A stretch of 64,000 nt of DNA from Myxococcales bacterium (GTDB taxonomy: Bacteria > Myxococcota_A > Polyangia > Polyangiales > Polyangiaceae): NCBI GenBank assembly GCA_016712525.1, contig JADJQX010000006.1, positions 1,054,001 through 1,118,000 on the forward strand, in the 5' to 3' direction. Numbering within the stretch: position 1 is the first letter of the stretch; each line of letters opens with the position of its first letter. A program made the translations under genes and the position numbers. Below, piece after piece: positions 42,468 through 49,686 of the stretch. The notes beneath the pieces are model-generated. The model was not told where the DNA came from and did no database searches. It was given only the letters and a program-made list of their open reading frames with translations.

Positions 42468-43061
42468 TCAGAGGCCCTTCGCCACCTTGTCGTCGAGGCG
42501 GCCGTCGAGCATGTCGATGCGGTTCTTCGCCTCGGCGAACTGTTCGGTGGTCAGCACGTTTCGCTCGACCATGACCGTGAGGAGCGTGCGGGCGAAGAGC
42601 GCGAGGGACTCGACGTCGTGGGAGAGCTCGGCGACACGTGCTTCGAGTGCGGCGCGGTCGGGGCCAAGGGCCTCCGCGCCTGGCATGCCTGCGTACGGAG
42701 ACGGCGGAGACGGCGGCGCGTAGCCCTGAGGTCCCGACATTCCCTGGGCGAACGCGTCCCCGGGGAGGGGATAGCCTGCCGCGCCGCCCGCTCCGCCGAT
42801 GGGAGCACCCGCGAACGGCGCCGCGCCGAACGGGCTGCCGATGGGGCCTTGACCGAATGGGGCCTGCCCGCCCGTAGGAGGTCCCATACCCGGGCTCTGT
42901 CCCGCCCCTCCCATCGCTCCGAACGCGGCGGCCGCGAGCGGTGCAGCCATTGGGCCGAGCCCGGGCCCGAGCCCACCCGCTCCCGGCATGCCGGGGGCTC
43001 CTCCTTGCGGTCCGAACGCCGACGGACCCATCACGCCCCGAAGCCAATCCATGGCACCCAT
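42468..43061 (-). CDS. Gly/Pro/Ala/Met-rich protein with C-terminal helix
   Basis: A 197-residue protein. About 125 residues at the N-terminus are low complexity, made of short Gly-Pro-Met-Ala-Phe segments (GGAPGMPGAGGLGPGLGPM, GQAPFGQGPIGSPFG), with no signal peptide. The C-terminal 65 residues form a clear amphipathic helix/coiled coil (RAALEARVAELSHDVESLALFARTLLTVMVERNVLTTEQFAEAKNRIDMLDG). ATG at 43061 is selected because AGGAGG lies nine bases upstream; a second ATG three codons later is possible. The C-terminal helix resembles tails found in other myxobacterial hypothetical proteins. Function unknown. Confidence 0.72.
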   Translation of the reverse strand: MGAMDWLRGVMGPSAFGPQGGAPGMPGAGGLGPGLGPMAAPLAAAAFGAMGGAGQSPGMGPPTGGQAPFGQGPIGSPFGAAPFAGAPIGGAGGAAGYPLPGDAFAQGMSGPQGYAPPSPPSPYAGMPGAEALGPDRAALEARVAELSHDVESLALFARTLLTVMVERNVLTTEQFAEAKNRIDMLDGRLDDKVAKGL

Positions 43062-43131
43062 TGTCGCGTACCTCCTCGAGAGAAGGATACACGGCCACGT
43101 CGACGTGGGGGATGCCGGCGCTCCTTGGCGC

Positions 43132-43878
43132 TCAACGTGTCTCGGTTCGCGCCTCGAGGCTCGCGCTCGCGACGCCGCCACGCTCGTTCACCCGCGCCAG
43201 GACGCGGCCCGAGGCGTCGAGGATCACCGAGTCTCCCTGGCCCGGGAGCCGAGGCTCGCCGGGGCCCCAGTTGGCGTTCACCACACCCACACGGAACGTG
43301 CGCGCGATCCCCTGGAGCAGCGGGATGCGGGTGCCTTCGTCGTCGACCCACGCGCTCGGGAAGACGAGCACGTCCGCGCGTTCGAGCGCCTCTTTGCCCT
43401 CCTCGGCGACGAAGTGGACGTCGTAGCAGGTCGCGAAGGTGAGGCGCACGCCGGCGAGCTCGACGACCGGGTGAGGCTCCCTCCCGGGCGTGGCCCAGCG
43501 CTCGGGGAACCACGGGTGCCGCTTTCGGTAGACGGCGCGCACCTCGCCCTCCGCCCCGACGAGCACCGTGGCGTTGAAGAGCGCGTGACCCTCGTCGAGC
43601 ACGAGCGGCACGGCGAGGGCCGCCCCGGTCTCGCGCGCGATCCGACGTGCGGCCACGATCGTGGGGCCACTCAAGGGCTCGGCGAAGCGCGAGAGATCGG
43701 CGTCTCCGCGTGGAGAGACGTAGCCCGTGAGCGAGAGCTCGGGCAGCACCACCAGATCCGGTCCAAGGGCGCGCGCGAGCCGACCCACGTGCTCGAGCGT
43801 GGCTTCGACGTCCCCGAACCTCGCGGGGAGCTCGACGGCGTGGACGCGCAGGTGTGGGGGCGTGGGGGGCGGTGTCAC
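43132..43878 (-). CDS. carbon-nitrogen hydrolase (nitrilase superfamily)
   Basis: A 248-residue amidase-type hydrolase with the full Glu-Lys-Cys triad: Glu47 in VLPELSLTGY, Lys119 in VYRKRHPW, Cys151 in FATCYDVHF. The C-terminal core VLVFPSAWVDDEGTRIPLLQGIARTFRVGVVNANW and GQGDSVILDASGRVLA is typical. It should hydrolyse an amide or carbamoyl C-N bond; the substrate cannot be told from sequence. Short length suggests the omega-amidase/carbamoylase-like branch, with no fusion domain. ATG or GTG at 43878. Divergent from the CorA gene, 111 bases away. Confidence 0.93.
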   Translation of the reverse strand: MTPPPTPPHLRVHAVELPARFGDVEATLEHVGRLARALGPDLVVLPELSLTGYVSPRGDADLSRFAEPLSGPTIVAARRIARETGAALAVPLVLDEGHALFNATVLVGAEGEVRAVYRKRHPWFPERWATPGREPHPVVELAGVRLTFATCYDVHFVAEEGKEALERADVLVFPSAWVDDEGTRIPLLQGIARTFRVGVVNANWGPGEPRLPGQGDSVILDASGRVLARVNERGGVASASLEARTETR

Positions 43879-43989
43879 GAGGGGATGGGCGACGCCAGGC
43901 TCGGGGCCGACGCCGCGACGCGCACCACGAGGGTACCCTCGATCACGTCGGGAGACAGCCCGGCCTCGCTCCGGGTATCTTACCCGGCC

Positions 43990-44976
43990 ATGTTCCGTGT
44001 CATCGAGTGTGGGGCCGACGGCAAGGTGACGTTCCGTGAGGGCGAGGACGCGATGGCGCTCGCCTCTCCCCCGCCGGAGGGCACGGTCCGTTGGATCGAC
44101 CTCGAAGGCCAGACGGCCGACTCACTCGAGCTCCTCCGATCCCGCTTCGACTTCCACCCGCTCGCGATCGAGGACTGCCTTCATCTCGACCAGCGCCCGA
44201 AGCTCGAGGAGTTCGGTCACGTCCTCTTCGTGGTGACCCATGGCTTCGTCTGCAAGAGCGAGAAGATCGAGACCCTCGAGCCGCTCGAGCTCCACGCGTT
44301 CCTCGGCCCGCGCTACCTGGTGACGGTGCATCAGGAGCCGCTCCCGGCCATCGAGGCCGCCCAACGGCGGCTCCAGAGCAAGCCCCAGCTCTTCTCCCGC
44401 GGTCCCGAGTTTCTCCACTACATCGTCGTCGACAAGATGGTCGACGACACGTTCCCCATCCTCGACAAGGTGGCCGAGGAGCTCGAGCACCTCGAAGAGG
44501 CCGTGCTCTGGACACCTGCCCGTGAGCACCTCGCCCGCATCTTTCACCTGAAGCACGAGCTGTCGATCATGCGCCGGGTGCTCTCGCCGCAGCGCGACGT
44601 CATGCTCGCCATGGCGAAGCTCGACGAGGAGCACGTGGCCCCGAGCAACGTCGCCTACTTCCGAGACGTGTACGACCACCTCGTGCGCATCTCCGAGTCG
44701 ATCGACGCGAACCGCGATCTGCTCGGGAGCGCCATGGACGCGTACCTCTCGTCGGTCTCGAACCGCACGAACGAGATCATGAAATACCTCACCATCATGA
44801 GCGCCTTGTTCCTGCCGCTCTCGTTCGTGGTGGGCTTCTTCGGGCAGAATTTCGAGGATATGCCAGGTGTCCCGGGCTGGCAGCACTCGCACTCGCTCAT
44901 GTTCACGATGCTCGGCTCGTGCCTGCTCGTCCCCATCTCGATGTTGGGATGGTTCCGCTACAAACGCTGGATTTGA
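43990..44976 (+). CDS. CorA-family divalent-cation transporter with GQN in place of GMN
   Basis: A 328-residue CorA-type channel: cytoplasmic domain with FDFHPLAIEDCLHLDQRPKLEEFGHVLFVV and YLVTVHQEPLPA, a long helix (HLKHELSIMRRVLSPQRDV), two C-terminal membrane helices and a basic end FRYKRWI. The signature loop after the first helix, normally GMN, is GQN at 285-287 (GFFGQNFEDMP), while the following F and E/D are kept. GMN is tied to Mg2+ selection in characterised CorA, so cation choice may differ. ATG at 43990. Convergent with the mntP-like gene, 18 bases apart. Confidence 0.93.
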   Translation: MFRVIECGADGKVTFREGEDAMALASPPPEGTVRWIDLEGQTADSLELLRSRFDFHPLAIEDCLHLDQRPKLEEFGHVLFVVTHGFVCKSEKIETLEPLELHAFLGPRYLVTVHQEPLPAIEAAQRRLQSKPQLFSRGPEFLHYIVVDKMVDDTFPILDKVAEELEHLEEAVLWTPAREHLARIFHLKHELSIMRRVLSPQRDVMLAMAKLDEEHVAPSNVAYFRDVYDHLVRISESIDANRDLLGSAMDAYLSSVSNRTNEIMKYLTIMSALFLPLSFVVGFFGQNFEDMPGVPGWQHSHSLMFTMLGSCLLVPISMLGWFRYKRWI

Positions 44977-44994
44977 GGGCCGAATGGCTCTCGT

Positions 44995-45576
44995 TCAGCC
45001 GAGGTAGTGCTCGGCGACCACCTTGACGCCGAGGAGCACGAGCACGAGCCCGCCCACGACCTCGAGGCGCTTGCCGAAGAGCACCCCGAGCCGCCTCCCG
45101 GCGAACAGTCCGACGGTGCTCATCGTGGCGGCCATCAGGCCGATCGACGCGAGGGACACGCCGAGCGGAGCCTTCCACATGGGGAGCGTGATGCCCGCCG
45201 CGAAGGTGTCGATGCTGGTGGCCACGGCGAGGGTCGCCATGACCGTCGCGTCGAAAGGGTCTTTTCCACGGGAGCGGGGGTCGTCGTCGTCGCCCTCGGA
45301 GCGGGCCTCGTGGACCATCTTCGCGCCGATGCCGGCGAGGAGGACCCCTGAGATCCAGTGCGTCCAGGCCTCGACGTGGGGGCCGATGCGCGCGCCGACG
45401 AGGTACCCGAGCAGAGGGACGAGGGTGTGGGAGCCCCCGAACCAGAGGGCCACCTTGGCGACGTGAGAGGGCAGCACCTTCGGCACGGCGACCCCCTTGG
45501 CTGCCGAGACCGCCGTCGCGTCCATGGCCAAGCCGAACGCGAGCGCCACGACCGTGGTGACGTCGAGGGCGGTCAC
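44995..45576 (-). CDS. mntP: manganese efflux pump (MntP/YebN family)
   Basis: A 193-residue inner-membrane protein with six helices. The paired family motifs are present: FGLAMDATAVSAAKG in the first helix and LAVATSIDTFAAGITLP in the fourth, each with the conserved Asp, and GLFAGRRLGVLFGKRLEVVGGLVLVLLG at the end. Members export Mn2+. The central cytoplasmic loop is Asp-rich (EGDDDDP). GTG start at 45576, 37 bases downstream of the response-regulator stop on the same strand, so it may be the third gene of the two-component operon. No room for a yybP-ykoY riboswitch leader. Confidence 0.9.
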   Translation of the reverse strand: MTALDVTTVVALAFGLAMDATAVSAAKGVAVPKVLPSHVAKVALWFGGSHTLVPLLGYLVGARIGPHVEAWTHWISGVLLAGIGAKMVHEARSEGDDDDPRSRGKDPFDATVMATLAVATSIDTFAAGITLPMWKAPLGVSLASIGLMAATMSTVGLFAGRRLGVLFGKRLEVVGGLVLVLLGVKVVAEHYLG

Positions 45577-45613
45577 CCGAGCCCCACGGCTGCGCTTCGA
45601 CGAGGCGGGAAGA

Positions 45614-46207
45614 TCATGAGGGGAACACGTGGTGGAAGAGCTCTGCGCGGCTCGACACTCCGCACTTCGTGTACACCGACGAGAGGTGCTGGCGCACGGT
45701 TTTGTCCGAGATCCCTAGCACCTCACCGACCTCGGAGCTCGGCAGGCCCTTCAAGACGAGCCTCGCGACCTCGGCCTCTTTCTCGGTGAGCTCGGCGCGG
45801 CGGAGCACCTTGTCGACGAGGTGCCCCGTGTCCTCGGCGTCGTGGAGGGCTCTCTCGAGGGCGAGGGTGAGGTCCTTCGCGCCGAAGGGCTTCTCGAGCA
45901 GGTACGCGGCGCCGTCGTTGAGGGCCTTCTTGACGAGCGCGAGGTCCGCGAAGGCCGTGATCACCACGACGACGAGGCCCCGGAACCGCGCGCGGAGAGG
46001 CGCGACGAGCTCGATCCCCGGCGGGCCCTTGGGGCCGAGGCGCACGTCGACCACGGCGGCGTCGAGCACGGCCTCGTCGTGCACCGCCGCGAGCGCTTCG
46101 TCGACCGAGGCCGCCTCGAGGCACGTGTACCCCGAGCGGCGCAAGGACCGCGCGAGCGCCTCGCGTGCGTCCAGCTCGTCCTCCACGAGCAGCACGACCC
46201 GCTTCAT
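45614..46207 (-). CDS. two-component response regulator, NarL/LuxR-type output
   Basis: A 197-residue response regulator. Receiver domain 1-120 with acidic pair Glu9/Asp10 region (VEDELDAREAL), phospho-acceptor Asp54 (AVVDVRLGP), Thr in VITAFAD and Lys in LLEKPFG. The C-terminal LuxR-type helix-turn-helix is at about 138-190 (LTEKEAEVARLVLKGLPSSEVGEVLGISDKTVRQHLSSVYTKCGV). ATG overlaps the kinase stop (ATGA at 46204-46207). Metal-efflux systems usually use OmpR-type regulators, so a NarL-type one beside czcCBA-like genes is atypical. Probable target: the divergent efflux operon. Confidence 0.93.
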   Translation of the reverse strand: MKRVVLLVEDELDAREALARSLRRSGYTCLEAASVDEALAAVHDEAVLDAAVVDVRLGPKGPPGIELVAPLRARFRGLVVVVITAFADLALVKKALNDGAAYLLEKPFGAKDLTLALERALHDAEDTGHLVDKVLRRAELTEKEAEVARLVLKGLPSSEVGEVLGISDKTVRQHLSSVYTKCGVSSRAELFHHVFPS

Positions 46208-47181
46208 CGAGGGAGCCTCAGCTCGACGCACGTGGTGAACCCCTCGGCTTCGGTGAGGACCACGTCGCCTTGCATGGCCCGCGCGAGCGCACGCGACACC
46301 GAGAGCCCGAGGCCCATCCCGCCCGTTTTTCGGGTCGACAGAGGCTCGAAGAGCGCCGCTCGGTCGTGGGCGTCGAAGCCTTTGCCGTTGTCGAGCACAC
46401 GCACCACCGCACGATCGCCCTGCCGCTCGGCCGTGACGCGCACGCGCGGGGAGACACTCTCGAGGGCGGCCTCGAGGCCGTTCTGCACGAGGTTCTCCAC
46501 GATGATGCGCACCCACGCGTGGTCGCCCTTTGCGCGCACGTCGCTCGGCACCTCGAGCTCGATGCGCCCGCCGCGCGCCACGACCTCGGCGTCCCGCGCC
46601 ACGTCGTCGACGATCCGGTAGAGGTCGACGTCTTGGAGCTTGGGGGTGAGGTGACCTGCGACGTCGCGGAGGGAGCCTATCGACGTGTCGATACGCTTCA
46701 TGTGGGCGCGGGCCTTCTCGAGCAGCTCGGGACGCGAGGGGGAGCCCTCCGGGGCCTCGCCGCCTTCTTCCAGCAGGGTCACCTCGTCGAGCAAGAGGCC
46801 CAAGGCGTGGAGCGGGTTCTTCACCTCGTGCAACGTGGCCGTGGCGACGAGCCACACGGCCTGGTCGCGCTCGGTGTGCTCGAGCCTGCGGCCCAGCGCT
46901 TCGGCGCGGACCTCGGCCTCGCGCGCGAGCTCGGTACGTAGGCGAAAGTAGTGAAGAGTCACACCGAGCAGGGCGCCGGCGAGGAGCGGCACCCCGCGGT
47001 CGACGAAGGCGTGCACGGCCGCGAGCGTGGCCACGAGCGGGGTCTTGCGATCGAGGATGTCGAAGGCCGTGTTGGCGGCCGCGTAGGCGAGCCCGAGGCC
47101 GAGCCCCATCGCGACGTACACGCCGAGCGGGAAGGGGCGGCGGGCTCCTCCTTTCGCGCGCGGGACCAAGGCGTTCGACAT
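46204..47181 (-). CDS. sensor histidine kinase
   Basis: A 325-residue membrane histidine kinase. Two hydrophobic helices at about 19-40 and 48-80 leave almost no periplasmic loop, so the stimulus is likely membrane or cytoplasmic. DHp helix with His118 in TLHEVKNPLHALG, then the HATPase domain: N-box ENLVQNGLEAAL, G1 DNGKGFDAHDRAALFEPL, G2 GGMGLGLSVSRALAR. ATG at 47181. Its stop overlaps the response-regulator start. Divergent from the efflux operon at 47270, 88 bases away. Confidence 0.92.
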   Translation of the reverse strand: MSNALVPRAKGGARRPFPLGVYVAMGLGLGLAYAAANTAFDILDRKTPLVATLAAVHAFVDRGVPLLAGALLGVTLHYFRLRTELAREAEVRAEALGRRLEHTERDQAVWLVATATLHEVKNPLHALGLLLDEVTLLEEGGEAPEGSPSRPELLEKARAHMKRIDTSIGSLRDVAGHLTPKLQDVDLYRIVDDVARDAEVVARGGRIELEVPSDVRAKGDHAWVRIIVENLVQNGLEAALESVSPRVRVTAERQGDRAVVRVLDNGKGFDAHDRAALFEPLSTRKTGGMGLGLSVSRALARAMQGDVVLTEAEGFTTCVELRLPR

Positions 47182-47217
47182 CGTGGCGAGACTACACCAC
47201 GGGCGAGACAGGCCGAT

Positions 47218-47246
47218 GATCCGGCATTTGTCGGATGCTGCGGATC
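47218..47246. promoter_or_regulatory. imperfect dyad between two-component and efflux operons
   Basis: GATCCGGCAT (47218-47227), seven bases, then ATGCTGCGGATC (47235-47246): complementary arms except for a two-base TG insertion. It lies in the 88-base divergent gap, 24 bases before the TolC-like start and 37 before the kinase start. Candidate binding site for the neighbouring NarL-type regulator, or a hairpin in a leader. Confidence 0.45.
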
Positions 47247-47269
47247 CGCGCCTCGCGTAACGGTTGGGC

Positions 47270-48520
47270 GTGGCCCGAACGCTCCCCTTCGTTGCCGTAG
47301 CCCTCGTGGGCGCGCTCGTCCCGCGTCTCGCCTCCGGGGAGGGTCTCCGCATGTCGCTCCACGACGCGCTCGTGGCCGGCGCCGCGAAGGGCCCGGGGGT
47401 CGCCGTGGCCCTCGCGCCGCGCGCCGCGAACGAGCGTGCCCGCGACGCCTCGCGTGCGCTCTTGGTGTCCCCTCCCACGCTCACGGTCTCGGCGGGGCCT
47501 CGCTTCGGCGCGGGCACCACGCTCGACCTCCAGGTGGGCGCCTACGTGCCCATCATGCTCCGCGACGTGTCGGGCTCGAGGCGCGGGGTGGCCGAGGCCT
47601 CGGCCCGTGTGACCGCCGAGGACGTCGAGCGAGCGCGCGGGGACGCCGCCCTGCGCGCCGGGCTCGCGTGGTCGCGCGCGATGGAGGCCACGCGCATCCT
47701 CGAAATCCGAAAGGCCACGCTCGGGCGCGCCGAGGAGCTCGTCACCCTCGCGCGGAGGAGGGTCGGCGCAGGAGTCGGGCGCCCGTCCGAGATCGCGCTC
47801 GCGGAGGGGGAGCGCGCCTATGCGGCGACGTCCGTCCTCGACGGGGAGGGGCTCCTGGTCGACGCGCTCGTCGAGCTGCGTGTGGCGTCGTCGCTCGCGC
47901 CCGGCGAGGACGTGTCCCCGGCGGGAGAGCTCGCGCGGGAGCTCCCCGCCGTCTACGCGAAGGCCCACGCGCCGAGCGGCGCCACCGTGAGCGACAGCCC
48001 GGGGGTCCGGCTCGCGGCGGCGAGCGAGGCCCGCGCCCGGGCTCAGGTGGCGCTCACCCACGCGACGGAGGGCCCGCAGCTCTCGGTCGGTGGCATGTTC
48101 GCCCGCGAGGGAGACGGCTCCACCATCGCGCTCGGGTCGGTCATGGTGCCGCTCCCGTTCGTCGATCCCGCGGCGTTCGACAGGTCGCGGGCCGAGGCCG
48201 ACGCGCTGGCCGCGAACGCCGAGAAGGGGCGCGTGAGAGCCGAGCTCGATGCCCGCCTCTCCCTCGTGCTCCACGAGATGGACCACACGCGCGAGGTGCG
48301 GGACAAATTCGAGCGCGAGGTCCTCCCACCGCTCCGTGAGGCCTTGCGGCAGTCGCTCGTCGAGGTCTCGGCCGGCACGACGGACATCGGTCCCTCCGTC
48401 GTCGCGCGGCAGCGTCTACTCACGGCCGAGGAGGCCGCGGTCCGCGCGAGCGCCGAGGTCGTGCGCGCCGATCTCCGCTACCTCCACGTCACGGGCAAGC
48501 TCGCCTCGGAGGCCCGATGA
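47270..48520 (+). CDS. outer-membrane efflux protein (TolC/CzcC-like)
   Basis: A 416-residue outer-membrane factor: signal peptide (to about 25, PRLASG), then long helical hairpins duplicated in two halves (LHDALVAGAAKGPGVAVALAPRAANERARDASRALL; GDAALRAGLAWSRAMEATRIL; ARAQVALTHATEGPQLSVGGMFAREGDG; LREALRQSLVEVSAGTTDIGPSVVARQRLLTAEEAAVR). The end segment VRADLRYLHVTGKL is typical of CzcC-like members. GTG at 47270 is preferred; a TTG two codons earlier is possible. First gene of a three-gene operon, joined to the next by ATGA. Confidence 0.87.
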   Translation: MARTLPFVAVALVGALVPRLASGEGLRMSLHDALVAGAAKGPGVAVALAPRAANERARDASRALLVSPPTLTVSAGPRFGAGTTLDLQVGAYVPIMLRDVSGSRRGVAEASARVTAEDVERARGDAALRAGLAWSRAMEATRILEIRKATLGRAEELVTLARRRVGAGVGRPSEIALAEGERAYAATSVLDGEGLLVDALVELRVASSLAPGEDVSPAGELARELPAVYAKAHAPSGATVSDSPGVRLAAASEARARAQVALTHATEGPQLSVGGMFAREGDGSTIALGSVMVPLPFVDPAAFDRSRAEADALAANAEKGRVRAELDARLSLVLHEMDHTREVRDKFEREVLPPLREALRQSLVEVSAGTTDIGPSVVARQRLLTAEEAAVRASAEVVRADLRYLHVTGKLASEAR

Positions 48521-49686
48521 GCTCCGGCACGAATCGCCTCGTCGCGTCGCTCTTGGTCTTCGCCCTCGGCTGCACGCGCGACACGCCCAAGGACGCCGCA
48601 CCGCCGGCCCCGGCCCAGCCCGCGCCCTCGAAGGGTGGCGCGCTTGAGGTGAGCCTCGCCCAGGTCCTCTTCGACGAGGGGCGCGTGGTCGTCGCCGCGG
48701 CCACGAAGGGCAAGGTGCTCGGCGCCCGGCAGGTGCCCGGAGAGGCAGTTGCCGACCCGGCCGGGAGGGCCGAGGCCGGGGTGCTCGTGCAGGGACGAAT
48801 CGTGAGTCTTTCCGTGGACATAGGTGCTCAGGTGAAGGCCGGGGACGTGCTCGCCTGGGTCGACTCTCCGGAGGCCGCGCGGGTTTCGGCCGAGGTCGTG
48901 CGCGCCGACGCGAAGCTCGCCCTCGCCGAGCGCAAAGAGGCGCGCCAGAAGGCGTTGATGCTCGAGGGCGCCACGAGCCAGAACGCGCTCGACGAAGCCG
49001 TGGCCGAGGCGACCCTTGCCCGCGCGGAGAAACAAGCCGCGTCCGGGCTCTTGCGCTCGCTCGGCGGAGTCGGGGGCTCCGGGCGGGTGGCGGTGCGGAG
49101 CCCCATCGACGGCGTCGTTTCGAAACGTCAGGGCATCGTCGGCGCGTCGACGAGCCCCGAGTCCGCGCTCTTCGAGATCGTGCGGCGTGCGCCTCGGCTC
49201 GTCGTCGCGCGGGTGCCCGAGGGGAGCACCGTGAGGCTCCTGAACGGCGCGCGCGCTCGTGTGCGCCCGCGAGCGGCGCTCGCCGAGGTAGGGGAAGGGT
49301 GCTTCGGCACCGTGCGTGCCGACGTGGGCGAGGTCGATAGGGAGACCCGCACCCGGGCGACGCGCGTCGAGGTCGACGAGGGCTGTACGTGGCTCGTCGT
49401 CGGCGCCTTCGTCCGGGTCGAGCCCGCGGACGGCTCGGCCTCGGCCGGGCCGGGGCTCGACGCGGTGCTCGTGCCCCGGGACGCGCTCGTCGACGTGAAG
49501 GGCATGTCGGGGGTCTTCGTCCAAACGGCCCCGAAGGGCCCTGTCGTGTTTCGGCCCGTCCGCGCGAAGGCCGGGGCCGACGAGCGCGCGGAGGTCGAGG
49601 AGGGGCTCGCGGAGGGGGAGCGTGTGGTCGTCGTCGGGGCGAGCCTCGTCAAGAGCGAGATGCTCCGCGCGGAGCTCCACGAATGA
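48517..49686 (+). CDS. efflux membrane-fusion protein (HlyD/CzcB-like), lipoprotein
   Basis: A 389-residue periplasmic adaptor anchored as a lipoprotein (lipobox VFALGC). It has a barrel-sandwich half (VLVQGRIVSLSVDIGAQVKAGDVLAWVDSPE), a helical hairpin (VVRADAKLALAERKEARQKALMLEGATSQNALDEAVAEATLARAE), the returning half (VRSPIDGVVSKRQGIVGAS), a beta-barrel domain (PRLVVARVPEGSTVRLLNGARARV) and membrane-proximal end (EVEEGLAEGERVVVVGASLVKSE). It links the RND pump to the outer-membrane channel. Starts in ATGA overlap with the TolC gene and ends in ATGA overlap with the pump gene. The N-terminal region has no added His-rich metal-binding domain. Confidence 0.92.
   Translation: MSSGTNRLVASLLVFALGCTRDTPKDAAPPAPAQPAPSKGGALEVSLAQVLFDEGRVVVAAATKGKVLGARQVPGEAVADPAGRAEAGVLVQGRIVSLSVDIGAQVKAGDVLAWVDSPEAARVSAEVVRADAKLALAERKEARQKALMLEGATSQNALDEAVAEATLARAEKQAASGLLRSLGGVGGSGRVAVRSPIDGVVSKRQGIVGASTSPESALFEIVRRAPRLVVARVPEGSTVRLLNGARARVRPRAALAEVGEGCFGTVRADVGEVDRETRTRATRVEVDEGCTWLVVGAFVRVEPADGSASAGPGLDAVLVPRDALVDVKGMSGVFVQTAPKGPVVFRPVRAKAGADERAEVEEGLAEGERVVVVGASLVKSEMLRAELHE

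Noticed and set aside
45577..45613. yybP-ykoY manganese riboswitch ahead of mntP
   Set aside because: Only 37 bases separate mntP from the preceding response-regulator gene, too short for this riboswitch class.
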